DNA of 11,052 bases from an uncultured Bacilli bacterium (GCA_947626445.1 CANQSC010000038.1:1-11052); one strand, 5' to 3'. Counted from the first letter of the stretch, positions 1 to 6,165 are shown. The notes: a model not told the origin generated them from the sequence alone. A program made the numbers and translations.

Positions 1-60
1 AGTCATTTTTGATGTCATTTTTTCACTTGACATTCATTATTTTTTTTACATTTTTTGACG
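1..60. repeat. T-rich block with repeated TGTCA/TGACA motifs
   Basis: There is no open reading frame here. GTCATTTTT occurs at about 2-10 and again at 15-23, and TGTCA (13-17) faces TGACA (28-32) as an inverted repeat. The T-rich flanks and repeated GACATTT-type words resemble the words in the adjacent MITE ends. Multiple short terminal repeats of this type are typical of some IS families, IS21 among them, so this could be the edge of an insertion sequence mostly outside the window. That is inference; no transposase is visible. Confidence 0.25.
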
Positions 61-78
61 TGGCCGTGAATAGTAACG

Positions 79-351
79 TAATAACTACTATTCTTGTTAA
101 GATTTTTTAGAAATGTCCCATTTTTAATATAAAAAATTTATTGATAGTTCCTCATTGACAATAGGAACCCAGTAACAATTCTAATATAAATTGTAATATC
201 TTAAAATTAAGATATTACAACAAGTATGGCGAATTATTCCTGCCTATTATCAATGATTTGCCTATCAATAAATTCCTATTGTTATTTGGGACATTTTAAA
301 AAAATCTTTATGTGACATTTTAAAAAAGCTTTAACATAATAACTACTATTC
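79..351. mobile_element. MITE-like palindromic element with 15-bp flanking direct repeats
   Basis: A perfect direct repeat TAATAACTACTATTC lies at 79-93 and 337-351 (19 bp with one mismatch if the preceding AACR is included). Just inside are terminal inverted repeats of about 23 bp with a few mismatches, 95-117 against 314-336, beginning TGTTAA and ending TTAACA. A second inner inverted-repeat pair is at 99-120 and 287-308 and includes AATGTCCCA/TGGGACATT. A further pair of 13 bp, AATTTATTGATAG/CTATCAATAAATT, lies at about 137-149 and 262-274. The centre, 191-220, is a 30-nt palindrome with 14-bp arms and an AA centre. The whole element is about 242 bp, has no ORF, and could fold into one long hairpin. 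This architecture is that of a miniature inverted-repeat transposable element; the parent IS family is unknown. Confidence 0.7.
191..220. repeat. Perfect 14-bp-arm palindrome at the centre of the MITE
   Basis: TTGTAATATCTTAA is followed by AA and then by its exact reverse complement. It is the apex of the larger palindrome at 95-336. It has no T-run on either side, so it does not look like a simple terminator. Confidence 0.8.
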
Positions 352-370
352 CTTTTTTTTAATTATTAAT

Positions 371-381
371 TGTGATATAAT
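371..381 (+). promoter_or_regulatory. Extended -10 promoter for the 409-1272 operon
   Basis: TGTGATATAAT contains a consensus TATAAT (376-381) preceded by TGn (373-375), the extended -10 signature of the housekeeping sigma factor. Only T-rich sequence sits at the -35 position, which is acceptable for an extended -10 promoter. The same 11-mer occurs on the minus strand at 8231-8241. The promoter lies only 20 bp beyond the right direct repeat of the MITE. Confidence 0.6.
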
Positions 382-408
382 TGTAATAATTTAAAAAGGA
401 GTTTTGAT

Positions 409-741
409 ATGAAAAGAAAAGTTTTAGGTATTTTAAATATTATTATGGGTATTTTATTAACCCTATATTTACTAATGCAAAATGGTACAATTAAAGTAAT
501 TAAAGATGCAAACATTATGCATATTTTTATGTTAATATTAGCAATTGCTATTGTAGTATTATTAATTCTAAACATTGTATCATTTATTAAAAGACAAAAA
601 GAAAAGGCTAATTATATAGGAGAACTTATAACAATCATTGTATATGCAATATCACTAATCGGATTTTTATTTATGGGATTAGCAACAATCTTTGTTCCAT
701 TAGCTATTATAGGTGGAATTATCATATTAGCTAAAAATTAA
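409..741 (+). CDS. Small multi-pass membrane protein, unknown function
   Basis: This is a 110-residue, almost wholly hydrophobic protein. Likely membrane segments are at residues 5-23, 37-60, 70-88 and 88-107, with a short basic loop (KRQKEK, 61-66) after the second. AAGGAG eight bases upstream supports the ATG start, and an extended -10 lies at 371-381. The next gene follows after an 18-bp gap, so the two form an operon ending at the terminator near 1289. I do not recognise a family and no enzymatic motif is visible. The alternating hydrophobic and short loop pattern suggests a bacterial inner-membrane accessory protein rather than a transporter. That it is a real gene is well supported by promoter, ribosome binding site and codon pattern; its function is not. 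Confidence 0.8.
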   Translation: MKRKVLGILNIIMGILLTLYLLMQNGTIKVIKDANIMHIFMLILAIAIVVLLILNIVSFIKRQKEKANYIGELITIIVYAISLIGFLFMGLATIFVPLAIIGGIIILAKN

Positions 742-759
742 AATGAAAGGAAGATTTTT

Positions 760-1272
760 GTGGCTAAAGAAACTAAAGTAAGTGTATCAATAATAAAAAG
801 TCAAATCCAAGATGAAAAATTAAAAGAAGTTTGCTGCGATAGTAAATCTCTATTTAATATATCAATGTTCTTATTAACTATTGGAATATACTTATTATGC
901 TTTATTGAGGTTAATCCTTTTTCTAACATTAACTTAAATTTTTCTAATATAATTGGTTCAATAGTTATCTGCCTAATAGTTTTAACTCCAGCAGTATATT
1001 ATCTTTTAAAAATCTTTAACCGTAAAATCACTATTAATAAAGAAAAAATCGTTTTTCAAACTATTTTCAGAAAAAAATATAGCTATCCTTTAGAAGAAAT
1101 ATTAATAACTAAATTTTATCAAGGAGTTACAGGAAGTTTAATAGAAGATTATTTCTTAATTAAATTTAAAGATAATAAAAGCATAAAAGTATATTCAAGT
1201 GATCGAAATTATGACCAATTTAAAAACTTCGTTATATTTAACGAAGAATGCAAATTAACAAATGGCAATTAA
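760..1272 (+). CDS. Membrane-anchored PH-like domain protein
   Basis: The protein has 170 residues and starts at GTG, supported by GAAAGGAAG upstream. There is no in-frame ATG before residue 36. It has a short cytoplasmic N terminus, two membrane helices (about 31-49 and 63-84), and then a beta-rich domain (about 87-158). That domain has the pattern of bacterial PH-like proteins: KITINKEKIVF, then SYPLEEI, then YFLIKFKDNKSIKVYS. The layout matches small two-helix PH-like families such as DUF6560; the family assignment is from memory of the pattern and moderate in strength. It is the second gene of an operon with the small membrane protein upstream. Its stop codon lies inside a hairpin followed by eight Ts. 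It probably acts as a membrane-surface scaffold or sensor; its ligand is unknown. Confidence 0.75.
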   Translation: MAKETKVSVSIIKSQIQDEKLKEVCCDSKSLFNISMFLLTIGIYLLCFIEVNPFSNINLNFSNIIGSIVICLIVLTPAVYYLLKIFNRKITINKEKIVFQTIFRKKYSYPLEEILITKFYQGVTGSLIEDYFLIKFKDNKSIKVYSSDRNYDQFKNFVIFNEECKLTNGN

Positions 1273-1289
1273 AAATAATTGTTTTTTTT
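1266..1289 (+). terminator. Rho-independent terminator of the 409-1272 operon
   Basis: CAATTA (1266-1271), loop AAAA, TAATTG (1276-1281), followed by eight Ts (1282-1289). The stem is short and AT-rich, but the T-run is strong. The hairpin includes the stop codon of the PH-like gene, and the T-run reaches the convergent truA stop (1288-1290). The minus-strand reading has no T-run. Confidence 0.6.
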
Positions 1290-2010
1290 AATATTTAATA
1301 TTTTGCAAGTATAAACCATAACCAGGTATAATTAAAAAAGTACTTTTAAGATTAGGATTTTCTAAAGCATTGTGGATATCGATAATATTTTTCTTATTAG
1401 AACCAACCATAATTAAAGCCCCAACTAAACTACGAACCATATATCTATAAAAACCTTTACCTGTTACTTCAAAATATAACATATTTCCTTCTTTATAAAT
1501 TTTAAAATCATTAATAGTACTTAAATAACTTTTACGATATCCTGATACAAAATTATGAAAATCATGAGTTCCAATAAATTCTTTACTAGCTTCTTGCATT
1601 AATTTAAGATCAAGTTGATAACTAAGATGATAAGCATAATTATTTAAAAATGCATCTTTCTCCCCAAAATAAATTTTATATAAATAAGTTTTTTCTTTAA
1701 CCATAAACCGCGCATGAAAATCATCCGCTACTTTGCTTATATTATTAACACTTATAGATAAAGGTAATAATCGATTAACAATATACTTTAACTTATCACA
1801 ATCAAAATCTTTAGTTAAATCAAAATGAATGCATTGGTCATAAGCATGCACTAAAGCATCAGTTCGCCCAGCTCCCTTAACTAAAACTTTACTTCCATTT
1901 ATTTTGCTTAAAACATTTTCAAGATGTCCTTGAATTGTTTCTTTATTTTTTAATCTTTGAAAGCCATTAAATTTACTTCCATCATAACTAATTCGCATTA
2001 AATATCTCAT
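1288..2010 (-). CDS. truA: tRNA pseudouridine(38-40) synthase TruA
   Basis: TruA converts uridines 38-40 of the tRNA anticodon arm to pseudouridine. The 240-residue protein has the family pattern: N-terminal ISYDGSKFNGFQR (7-19), TIQGHLE (25-31), and the catalytic motif GRTDALVHA with Asp51. It ends with the conserved C-terminal pattern PGYGLYL. The motif usually reads GRTDxGVHA; here Leu replaces Gly after the Ala, a mild deviation that leaves the catalytic Asp intact. The ATG overlaps the TGA of the upstream EcfA2-like gene (ATGA, 2007-2010) and has GAGGTG upstream, so translation is probably coupled. In many Bacillota truA follows ecfA1-ecfA2-ecfT; here ecfT is absent and the two preceding genes are degenerate ATPases. 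It is convergent with the PH-like gene. Confidence 0.96.
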   Translation of the reverse strand: MRYLMRISYDGSKFNGFQRLKNKETIQGHLENVLSKINGSKVLVKGAGRTDALVHAYDQCIHFDLTKDFDCDKLKYIVNRLLPLSISVNNISKVADDFHARFMVKEKTYLYKIYFGEKDAFLNNYAYHLSYQLDLKLMQEASKEFIGTHDFHNFVSGYRKSYLSTINDFKIYKEGNMLYFEVTGKGFYRYMVRSLVGALIMVGSNKKNIIDIHNALENPNLKSTFLIIPGYGLYLQNIKY

Positions 2011-2600
2011 GATACACCTCGATAAATAGCCTTTAAGGTTTCATTAAAAGTAACTTCATGTGAAATTTTATAACCCTTAGATTCTAAATACTTAATTAAA
2101 GAAACCGTCTTAGGCATTTTAACATATTTATATAATTCTTCATCATAAAAATCATTAATAACTCTATAATGTTCTTTATCTATATATATAATTACTTCTT
2201 TAACAAACGAGGCAATAAAATCCATATCATCTTCAATTAAAACAATCTTTATTTTTTGCTTATTAACTAAATTTCTAATTAATCTTTTAAAATACTCTTG
2301 TTCACCATAAGTTAATTTACTAAAAAATTTTTCAATAATTAATTCTTGAGTGTTTTTTAATAAATAATACGCTAAACGAATTTTAATTCTTTCAATACCA
2401 CATAATTTATTTAACGGAGTATTTAATAGATCTTCATCTAATTGAACTAACTTTAAAACTTTTAAATATTTCTTAGAAAAAGATAAAAAATCTAAAACAC
2501 TAATCTCATCTTTAAATACTTTATCATTAATAAGATTATAATTTTTAAATAATGATTTAGGTGGATTTATAATTACTTTAATTTTACCAGTTTCTAACAT
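2007..2600 (-). CDS. Degenerate EcfA2-like ABC ATPase relic (no Walker A)
   Basis: The 197-residue open frame matches the C-terminal two thirds of an energy-coupling-factor ATPase in order of motifs but not in key residues. The signature position reads LNKLCGIE (63-70) where LSGGQ is expected. The Walker B position reads QELIIEKFF (85-93), with the DEP lost, and the switch-histidine position reads EDDM (123-126). The last 35 residues (KTVSLIKYLESKG, then TFNETLKA) resemble the EcfA2 C-terminal domain. There is no P-loop GxxGxGKT near the N terminus. ATP hydrolysis is therefore very unlikely. The start is supported by AGGTGAT, the ORF overlaps the upstream ATPase by 7 nt, and its TGA overlaps the truA ATG. 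The position, directly before truA, is where ecfA2/ecfT sit in Bacillota. The EcfA2 origin is inference from pattern and synteny. Confidence 0.7.
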   Translation of the reverse strand: MLETGKIKVIINPPKSLFKNYNLINDKVFKDEISVLDFLSFSKKYLKVLKLVQLDEDLLNTPLNKLCGIERIKIRLAYYLLKNTQELIIEKFFSKLTYGEQEYFKRLIRNLVNKQKIKIVLIEDDMDFIASFVKEVIIYIDKEHYRVINDFYDEELYKYVKMPKTVSLIKYLESKGYKISHEVTFNETLKAIYRGVS

Positions 2601-3202
2601 AAACTATCACCTAATTCTTCTTTACTATAACAAATATGATTTAAAACACCATAATAATTTAACTGCGTACTTAAATTAACATAAAAAGGTAAACTATAAC
2701 CTAATAATTTCATTAACTTTTCTTCTTTTAAAATTAACGATGTTTTACCTTCCATAGCAACCATTTTATTAGCTAAAACAATGGTATATGAAAAGTTAAT
2801 AACCTCTTCAACATCACTAGTACAATAAAGAATTTTTATTCCTAAACTTTTAAGATAATTAAAAATTTTAACACGGTCTTCATAAGGAAATATTGAACTT
2901 AAATCATCAATAACCATAACATCCGGTTTACTAGCAATTTTTTTAAATAAAGCTTTTAAGTATGGCAAATATTCTTGATTATTTTTTAATTCAAAATCTT
3001 CTTTTATTTCATAAGTATTAGACTTTTCTAAAAAATAATATTTAAATTTAGAATTTTTATTCTTTAATATTTTTAAAAGAGTTGTTTTTCCACAACCATG
3101 ATTACCTAAAATACATATTGAATCATAATTAAAATCAAGATTAAGATTTTTTATTAAAATTCTTTCACATATTTTAACAGTTAAATTATATTTCATTTCC
3201 AT
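2594..3202 (-). CDS. Reduced EcfA1-like ABC ATPase
   Basis: About 202 residues, against roughly 280 for normal EcfA1. A complete Walker A is present, GNHGCGKTT (about 33-41), and a Walker B-like VMVIDD (about 95-100) in which the catalytic Glu is Asp. The segment between them, where the Q-loop and LSGGQ helical domain belong, is shortened and no signature is visible. The H-loop reads CTSDVEE, with Ser in place of His. The tail (KLLGYSLPFYVNLSTQL) fits the EcfA C-terminal domain. It may still bind nucleotide but is unlikely to be a normal transporter ATPase. The start is uncertain: GTG (3205), ATG (3202) and ATG (3196) are in frame and none has a good ribosome binding site. It lies 16 nt after a terminator-like hairpin and is followed by its partner with a 7-nt overlap. 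Confidence 0.75.
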   Translation of the reverse strand: MEMKYNLTVKICERILIKNLNLDFNYDSICILGNHGCGKTTLLKILKNKNSKFKYYFLEKSNTYEIKEDFELKNNQEYLPYLKALFKKIASKPDVMVIDDLSSIFPYEDRVKIFNYLKSLGIKILYCTSDVEEVINFSYTIVLANKMVAMEGKTSLILKEEKLMKLLGYSLPFYVNLSTQLNYYGVLNHICYSKEELGDSLC

Positions 3203-3220
3203 CACATACTATATAATACA

Positions 3221-3252
3221 AAAAAAATAGGCTTTTTCCTAGTCTATTTTTT
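3221..3252 (-). terminator. Terminator after divIC
   Basis: On the minus strand AAAAAATAG (from 3252-3244), a 13-nt loop, and CTATTTTTT (3230-3222) form a 9-bp stem running into a T-run. The divIC stop codon (3239-3241) sits in the loop. It separates yabP-yabQ-divIC from the EcfA-like genes, although readthrough is possible because no clear promoter is seen in the next 16 nt. Confidence 0.55.
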
Positions 3253-3544
3253 CTTCATTAGGCATTTTAATAATAATTTCCCCTGGCAAACTATACATAT
3301 ATCTTTCTCTAGCATAACGCGCTATATAATCACGGTCATGTAATTTAGTAACTTCACTAGTTAGACTTGCTTCTTCTTCAAGTAATTCTTCATAATGAAC
3401 ATTCATAGCTGCTAAAGACTGTTTATTATCAACAATTTGCAGCCAATCTTTAAAAATGGTACCAACAAAAACAACTATTATCCCAATAACACATACAAGT
3501 AATAAAACAAAACGACTTTTTCTTTTAAACTTGCTTTTTGTCAT
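3239..3544 (-). CDS. divIC: Septum formation initiator DivIC/FtsB family
   Basis: This 101-residue bitopic division protein would sit in the divisome with FtsL and DivIB. It has a basic cytoplasmic tail (KSKFKRKSR), one membrane helix (about 12-30), an extracytoplasmic coiled coil (about 38-68), and the conserved membrane-distal segment DYIARYARERYMYSLPGE (72-89). Length and order match DivIC of Bacillota. The start is backed by GGGAGG nine bases upstream. It follows yabQ by 42 bp, the same yabP-yabQ-divIC order known from Bacillus subtilis, which supports DivIC over the paralogue FtsL. Confidence 0.92.
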   Translation of the reverse strand: MTKSKFKRKSRFVLLLVCVIGIIVVFVGTIFKDWLQIVDNKQSLAAMNVHYEELLEEEASLTSEVTKLHDRDYIARYARERYMYSLPGEIIIKMPNEEKID

Positions 3545-3586
3545 ACTAGTCCTCCCATATTAAACAAAGTATAGCATAATTTTTTT

Positions 3587-3889
3587 TCACTTACTACGAA
3601 ATAAGTACTTTTTAAAGACATACTTTACATATTTGTGTAAAGAAAAAGATAAAGTATACCCAAGAAAAATAAAAATGATAAAATAGATATGAAAAATGCC
3701 TCCATTTATATGATACATAATTAAAATATAACCCAATACTATATCAATTATAAAAATTACACTAATTAATAATTGAAATATTTGATGATATTTTTTTATT
3801 ATATTAAAGTGTATCTTTGTTAAAAAGCCAAAAAATAATCCATATAAAAATGATATAAAAAAACAAATTAATTGTAAATTAGCACTCAT
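3587..3889 (-). CDS. yabQ: Spore cortex biosynthesis protein YabQ
   Basis: The 100-residue membrane protein has about three hydrophobic segments (4-24, 38-58, 64-84), a short basic loop (HFNIIKKYHQ) and a basic C terminus. YabQ is needed for cortex formation in B. subtilis and sits in the forespore outer membrane. Primary-sequence conservation is weak in this family, so the call rests on size, topology, the FxYGxxFG-like N-terminal helix, and position between yabP and divIC. Its ATG overlaps the yabP TGA (ATGA), implying translational coupling. It ends with TGA, evidence that TGA is a stop codon in this genome. It is shorter than the Bacillus protein, lacking the long tail. Confidence 0.85.
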   Translation of the reverse strand: MSANLQLICFFISFLYGLFFGFLTKIHFNIIKKYHQIFQLLISVIFIIDIVLGYILIMYHINGGIFHIYFIIFIFLGYTLSFSLHKYVKYVFKKYLFRSK

Positions 3890-4173
3890 TTAAATAATTT
3901 TGCCATAAAGCTTTCTTCTTTAGCTTTACTCTTTCCATTTTCAAGATAATTAAAGCTATTAATTCGACCTTTAATTCTTACTTTTCCATCTGCAGTATCA
4001 AGTTTAAGTATCTCTAAACCTGCCCCTTTTAATAATAGTGTACCCATAGTTGTTTCTAATAAAAATTCTTCATGGTCAAAACTACTAATTTTTTTTACAC
4101 CTGTTAAATAAATTTCTTTACGATCTAAAATATTTACTTCATGATTATTGCTTAATTCAATGCTTTGTTCCAT
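3886..4173 (-). CDS. yabP: Sporulation protein YabP
   Basis: YabP is a small conserved sporulation protein of the YabP/YqfC family, required for spore formation in B. subtilis and usually expressed in the mother cell. The 95-residue product has the family pattern: a hydroxyl-rich start, then YLTGVKKISSFDHEEFLLET, a TMGTLLLKGAGLEI strand pair, VRIKGRINSFNY, and a lysine-rich end finishing in KLFK. I chose the ATG at 4173, which has GGGTGA five bases upstream. The frame also opens at GTG 4182, three codons earlier, but that codon lies inside the ribosome binding site. It is the first gene of yabP-yabQ-divIC. Its presence points to a spore-forming lineage or one that recently was. Confidence 0.9.
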   Translation of the reverse strand: MEQSIELSNNHEVNILDRKEIYLTGVKKISSFDHEEFLLETTMGTLLLKGAGLEILKLDTADGKVRIKGRINSFNYLENGKSKAKEESFMAKLFK

Positions 4174-4215
4174 ACCGTTCACCCATAAAATAATATGAAT
4201 AATGTTAAAAAATTA

Positions 4216-4336
4216 GAACAATAATTGAAAGTTCCATCAACAATTTTCATTTTAATAAAGGTTCTTAAATAACTTTATTTATTGTTCAACTTATTAACAA
4301 AAATCATTATTGACAAATAATTTTTTAATTTGTTAA
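4216..4336. repeat. Cluster of inverted repeats upstream of yabP
   Basis: This is non-coding apart from its last 12 bases, which hold the 3' end of the DUF6273-like pseudogene. GAACAATAA (4216-4224) faces TTATTGTTC (4279-4287), with AATAAAG/CTTTATT (4254-4260 / 4273-4279) nested inside. A separate long imperfect hairpin spans 4294-4336, with arms TTAACAAA and TTTGTTAA and an inner AATTATT/AATAAT stem. The second sits at the 3' end of the pseudogene to its right and may be its old terminator, though it has no trailing T-run. The first may be part of the yabP leader. Confidence 0.4.
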
Positions 4337-4745
4337 CCTAAATGGATTCTCAATTGTTCCATAATTAAATCTTGAATACCAATTATTACACGCCCTCCAG
4401 ATAATAAAATAAAGGTATATTCTGATTAGCTGAATTTGAAGTCATCAGCCATTGTTTATTATTTATAATTATATATAACCAATCATTTTCTTTACAATTA
4501 TCATCACTATAATCGTTAATATATAAATTCTTTTTTAGACATAAAGTTCTATCATTTCCCCCAACTGCGTAACCATAATCTAAAGGATACATTAGTCCTA
4601 TTCCATTATGATAATAAGGATCATTTTCTTTAGTCCACTCTACTGGTCACTCGTTTGGATAAGAAACATTTTCCTCTAATTGTTTATCTCCCTTATAAAA
4701 AGCAAAATAAACATCACTATTACCATAATAATTAATAAACAACAC
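4325..4745 (-). pseudogene. Broken surface/pilin-like DUF6273-type protein, C-terminal fragment
   Basis: One frame reads from 4745 down to a stop at 4386. It contains IGLMYPLDYGYAVGG, then CL, KENDWLY and QWLMTSNS, the pattern of the C-terminal domain found in many secreted or pilin-like proteins of gut Bacillota (GLMYxSDYGYA..., NDWL, QWTLTP). That frame is cut by an in-frame TGA (4647-4649) at a site reading NE-stop-PVEW. The family's usual end is recovered in another frame after 4386, as GTIENPFRLTN followed by TAA (4325-4327), so at least one frameshift separates them. The N-terminal half, including any signal or prepilin helix, is missing. The family call is from pattern memory. It is non-functional as it stands. 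Confidence 0.65.
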
Positions 4746-4844
4746 CTAAATAAAATTGTTAAAAAATAATGCTATCTATGTTCCAAAATATAGAAATAAC
4801 AAGCCAAAATTAATTTAATTTTAACACTATTTAAATTAAGAAAT

Positions 4845-5039
4845 TCAACGCATGATAGTTTTTTTTAAAGTTAAAACATCCGGTTGAGAATTTGTTTGAT
4901 TTTTTAAAATATTATACGCTATTTGATTATTTAATCTTTTAACATAGTCAGATGTTAAAATAACTGGTTCTTTTTGAATTTTTTTGTGAGTGTTTTTTAA
5001 ATGGTTAGAATCATTTAAAACTGGAACATGAATTGCCAT
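4845..5039 (-). CDS. Short ORF of unknown function in decayed region
   Basis: The ORF encodes 64 residues. The frame opens further upstream at 5063, but the ATG at 5039 has AGAGGTGAT just upstream and is clearly the better start. The product is hydrophilic and basic, without membrane helices or cysteines, starting MAIHVPVLND and ending TLKKTIMR. I recognise no family. It begins 16 nt after the stop of a broken coding remnant (5056-5210), so it was probably the second gene of a small accessory operon. It could be intact, or the truncated N terminus of a longer protein, since its neighbours on both sides are dead. Confidence 0.5.
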   Translation of the reverse strand: MAIHVPVLNDSNHLKNTHKKIQKEPVILTSDYVKRLNNQIAYNILKNQTNSQPDVLTLKKTIMR

Positions 5040-5055
5040 AATATCACCTCTTTTA

Positions 5056-5210
5056 TTAAACATTTTCTTTAATTACTAAAATCATTTTATCATTAAAAAA
5101 CAGTTCTTTTCAAGCTAAAGAATATAATTTCATTATACATTCTTTTTTTAACTTTTAAAAAGCCATTTCATATTCTTCTAATGCCCTAAAGGAAGAAGTG
5201 CGACAACTTT
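5056..5210 (-). pseudogene. Unidentified coding remnant upstream of the 64-aa ORF
   Basis: One minus-strand frame reads SSFRALEEYEMAF, a TAA (5155-5157), KLKKECIMKLYSLA, a TGA (5110-5112), and KELFFNDKMILVIKENV with a final TAA (5056-5058). The charged helical composition and the reading across two stops suggest a gene end that has decayed. The parent family is not recognised. A frame-shifted helical stretch continues upstream to about 5280 (YYKLQELGIDIY), but I cannot tell whether it belongs to this gene or to the relaxase tail. Confidence 0.4.
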
Positions 5211-5284
5211 TATTTAATAACCCCAATCATATATATATCTATACCTAATTCCTGTAATTTATAATATTTTTTGAGTAATAACCC

Positions 5285-5880
5285 AATTTCTTCTAAATCA
5301 TACCTTTAGAAACTAAATTGTGATAAATGCACTTTATCTTTAATATATTGTTTTAAGAAATAGTGAATCTTCTGTATTAGTTCTTTTATCTAACTTTTTA
5401 ACAAGTGGCACTACAACACAATGAATATGTGGTGTTGTTTCATCTAAATGAACAGTTGCATGTAATACTTGTTCTTTCTTATAACCTAAATCATTATAAA
5501 CAAATTCCATACAAGTATTAGCCCATTCTTTTATATAATCTTTAGTCATGTTTTCAAAAAATTTATTAGTTGCTGTAAATAGTAATTCATCAGCAACAAC
5601 ATTATTTGATTTATCTAACATTTGATTAAAAGTTTTCTTTCTATCTTCTCTTTCAGTTTTCATTCTTTCATCATGTTCTTTTTTATAATCTTTTACAAAA
5701 TTATAAAACCCTTTAACTATTTATCAGTTAAAAGGACTAGTTCTATATTATCTTTACTTTTTTCTATATCTATATCTGGATTAGAGTTATAAGCCTTTTT
5801 TTCTTATATTATGTGAACCTATTTTGAGCTAAATCATTTATAGTCATTATCGGTTTACTTCTAAATATTGCATAATTTAA
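5285..5880 (-). pseudogene. MobV-family plasmid relaxase (Mob/Pre), frameshifted remnant
   Basis: MobV relaxases nick plasmid oriT for mobilization. The longest open piece (5340-5663) carries the family core, ATVHLDETTPHIHCVVVP, the HxDExxPHxH metal-binding motif, followed by KKLDKRTNTE. The N terminus is recoverable only across frames: NYAIFRSKPI at 5877, then GSHNIRKK, AYNSNPDIDIEKS, and VKGFYNFVKDYKKEHDERMK. The breaks fit an extra A at the CAAAATAGG site, an A-run slip, and a lost T in the TGATAAATAGTT region. The initiating ATG is absent: TTA stands at the expected site, although GGGAGG lies upstream. After 5340 the family's KQYIKDKVHLSQ appears in yet another frame and stops at 5306. 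The long C-terminal region is gone. Clearly dead; it marks a former mobilizable plasmid or element. Confidence 0.85.
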
Positions 5881-6133
5881 ATTCCTTTTTATCAAACCTC
5901 CCATCTTTAAATTAACACATAAAAAAGAGCCATAATCGGTTCTAACAAAGATAAATTTAATACTAAACATAAATTTTAATTAATTTTAACTATATTTGAA
6001 AACTTACAATTCTTCTAAAACTGCGTATTATAAAGGCATTTTAATAATATTTTCTAATTCTTGGATTATGGGATTTACTCTCCCCCCCCTATGTCAAGAA
6101 ATAAGAATTATTTTAAACCACTTCTATACAAAA
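5881..6133. other. Intergenic stretch between dead relaxase and htrA terminator
   Basis: No intact gene is present. On the minus strand a fragment reads NPIIQELENIIKMPL, TAA, YAVLEEL, TAA (about 6000-6074), possibly another decayed small ORF. A C8 tract is at 6082-6089, with TGTCAA (minus-strand TTGACA) beside it at 6092-6097. The relaxase's old ribosome binding site GGGAGG is near 5900. Confidence 0.4.
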
Positions 6134-6165
6134 AACAGATATTTTAAAATCCTTTTATATCTGTT
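6130..6165 (-). terminator. Rho-independent terminator of the abi-htrA operon
   Basis: On the minus strand AACAGATAT (6165-6157), a 14-nt loop, and ATATCTGTT (6142-6134) are followed by a six-T run. The stem is 9 bp with no mismatch and begins nine bases after the htrA stop codon. It closes the two-gene operon before the decayed accessory DNA. Confidence 0.8.

Noticed and set aside
241..327. Short repeats in the right arm of the MITE as a CRISPR array
   Set aside because: Only two copies of a 14-mer spaced 24 bp apart, inside a palindromic element, with no cas genes or regular spacers.
366..575. Minus-strand open frame of 69 codons
   Set aside because: Antisense to the 409-741 membrane protein, with no ribosome binding site; the plus-strand gene has promoter and ribosome binding site.
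4187..4200. SigmaE-like -10 (CATATTAT, minus strand) before yabP
   Set aside because: The implied transcript start would fall inside the yabP ribosome binding site and no convincing -35 is present.
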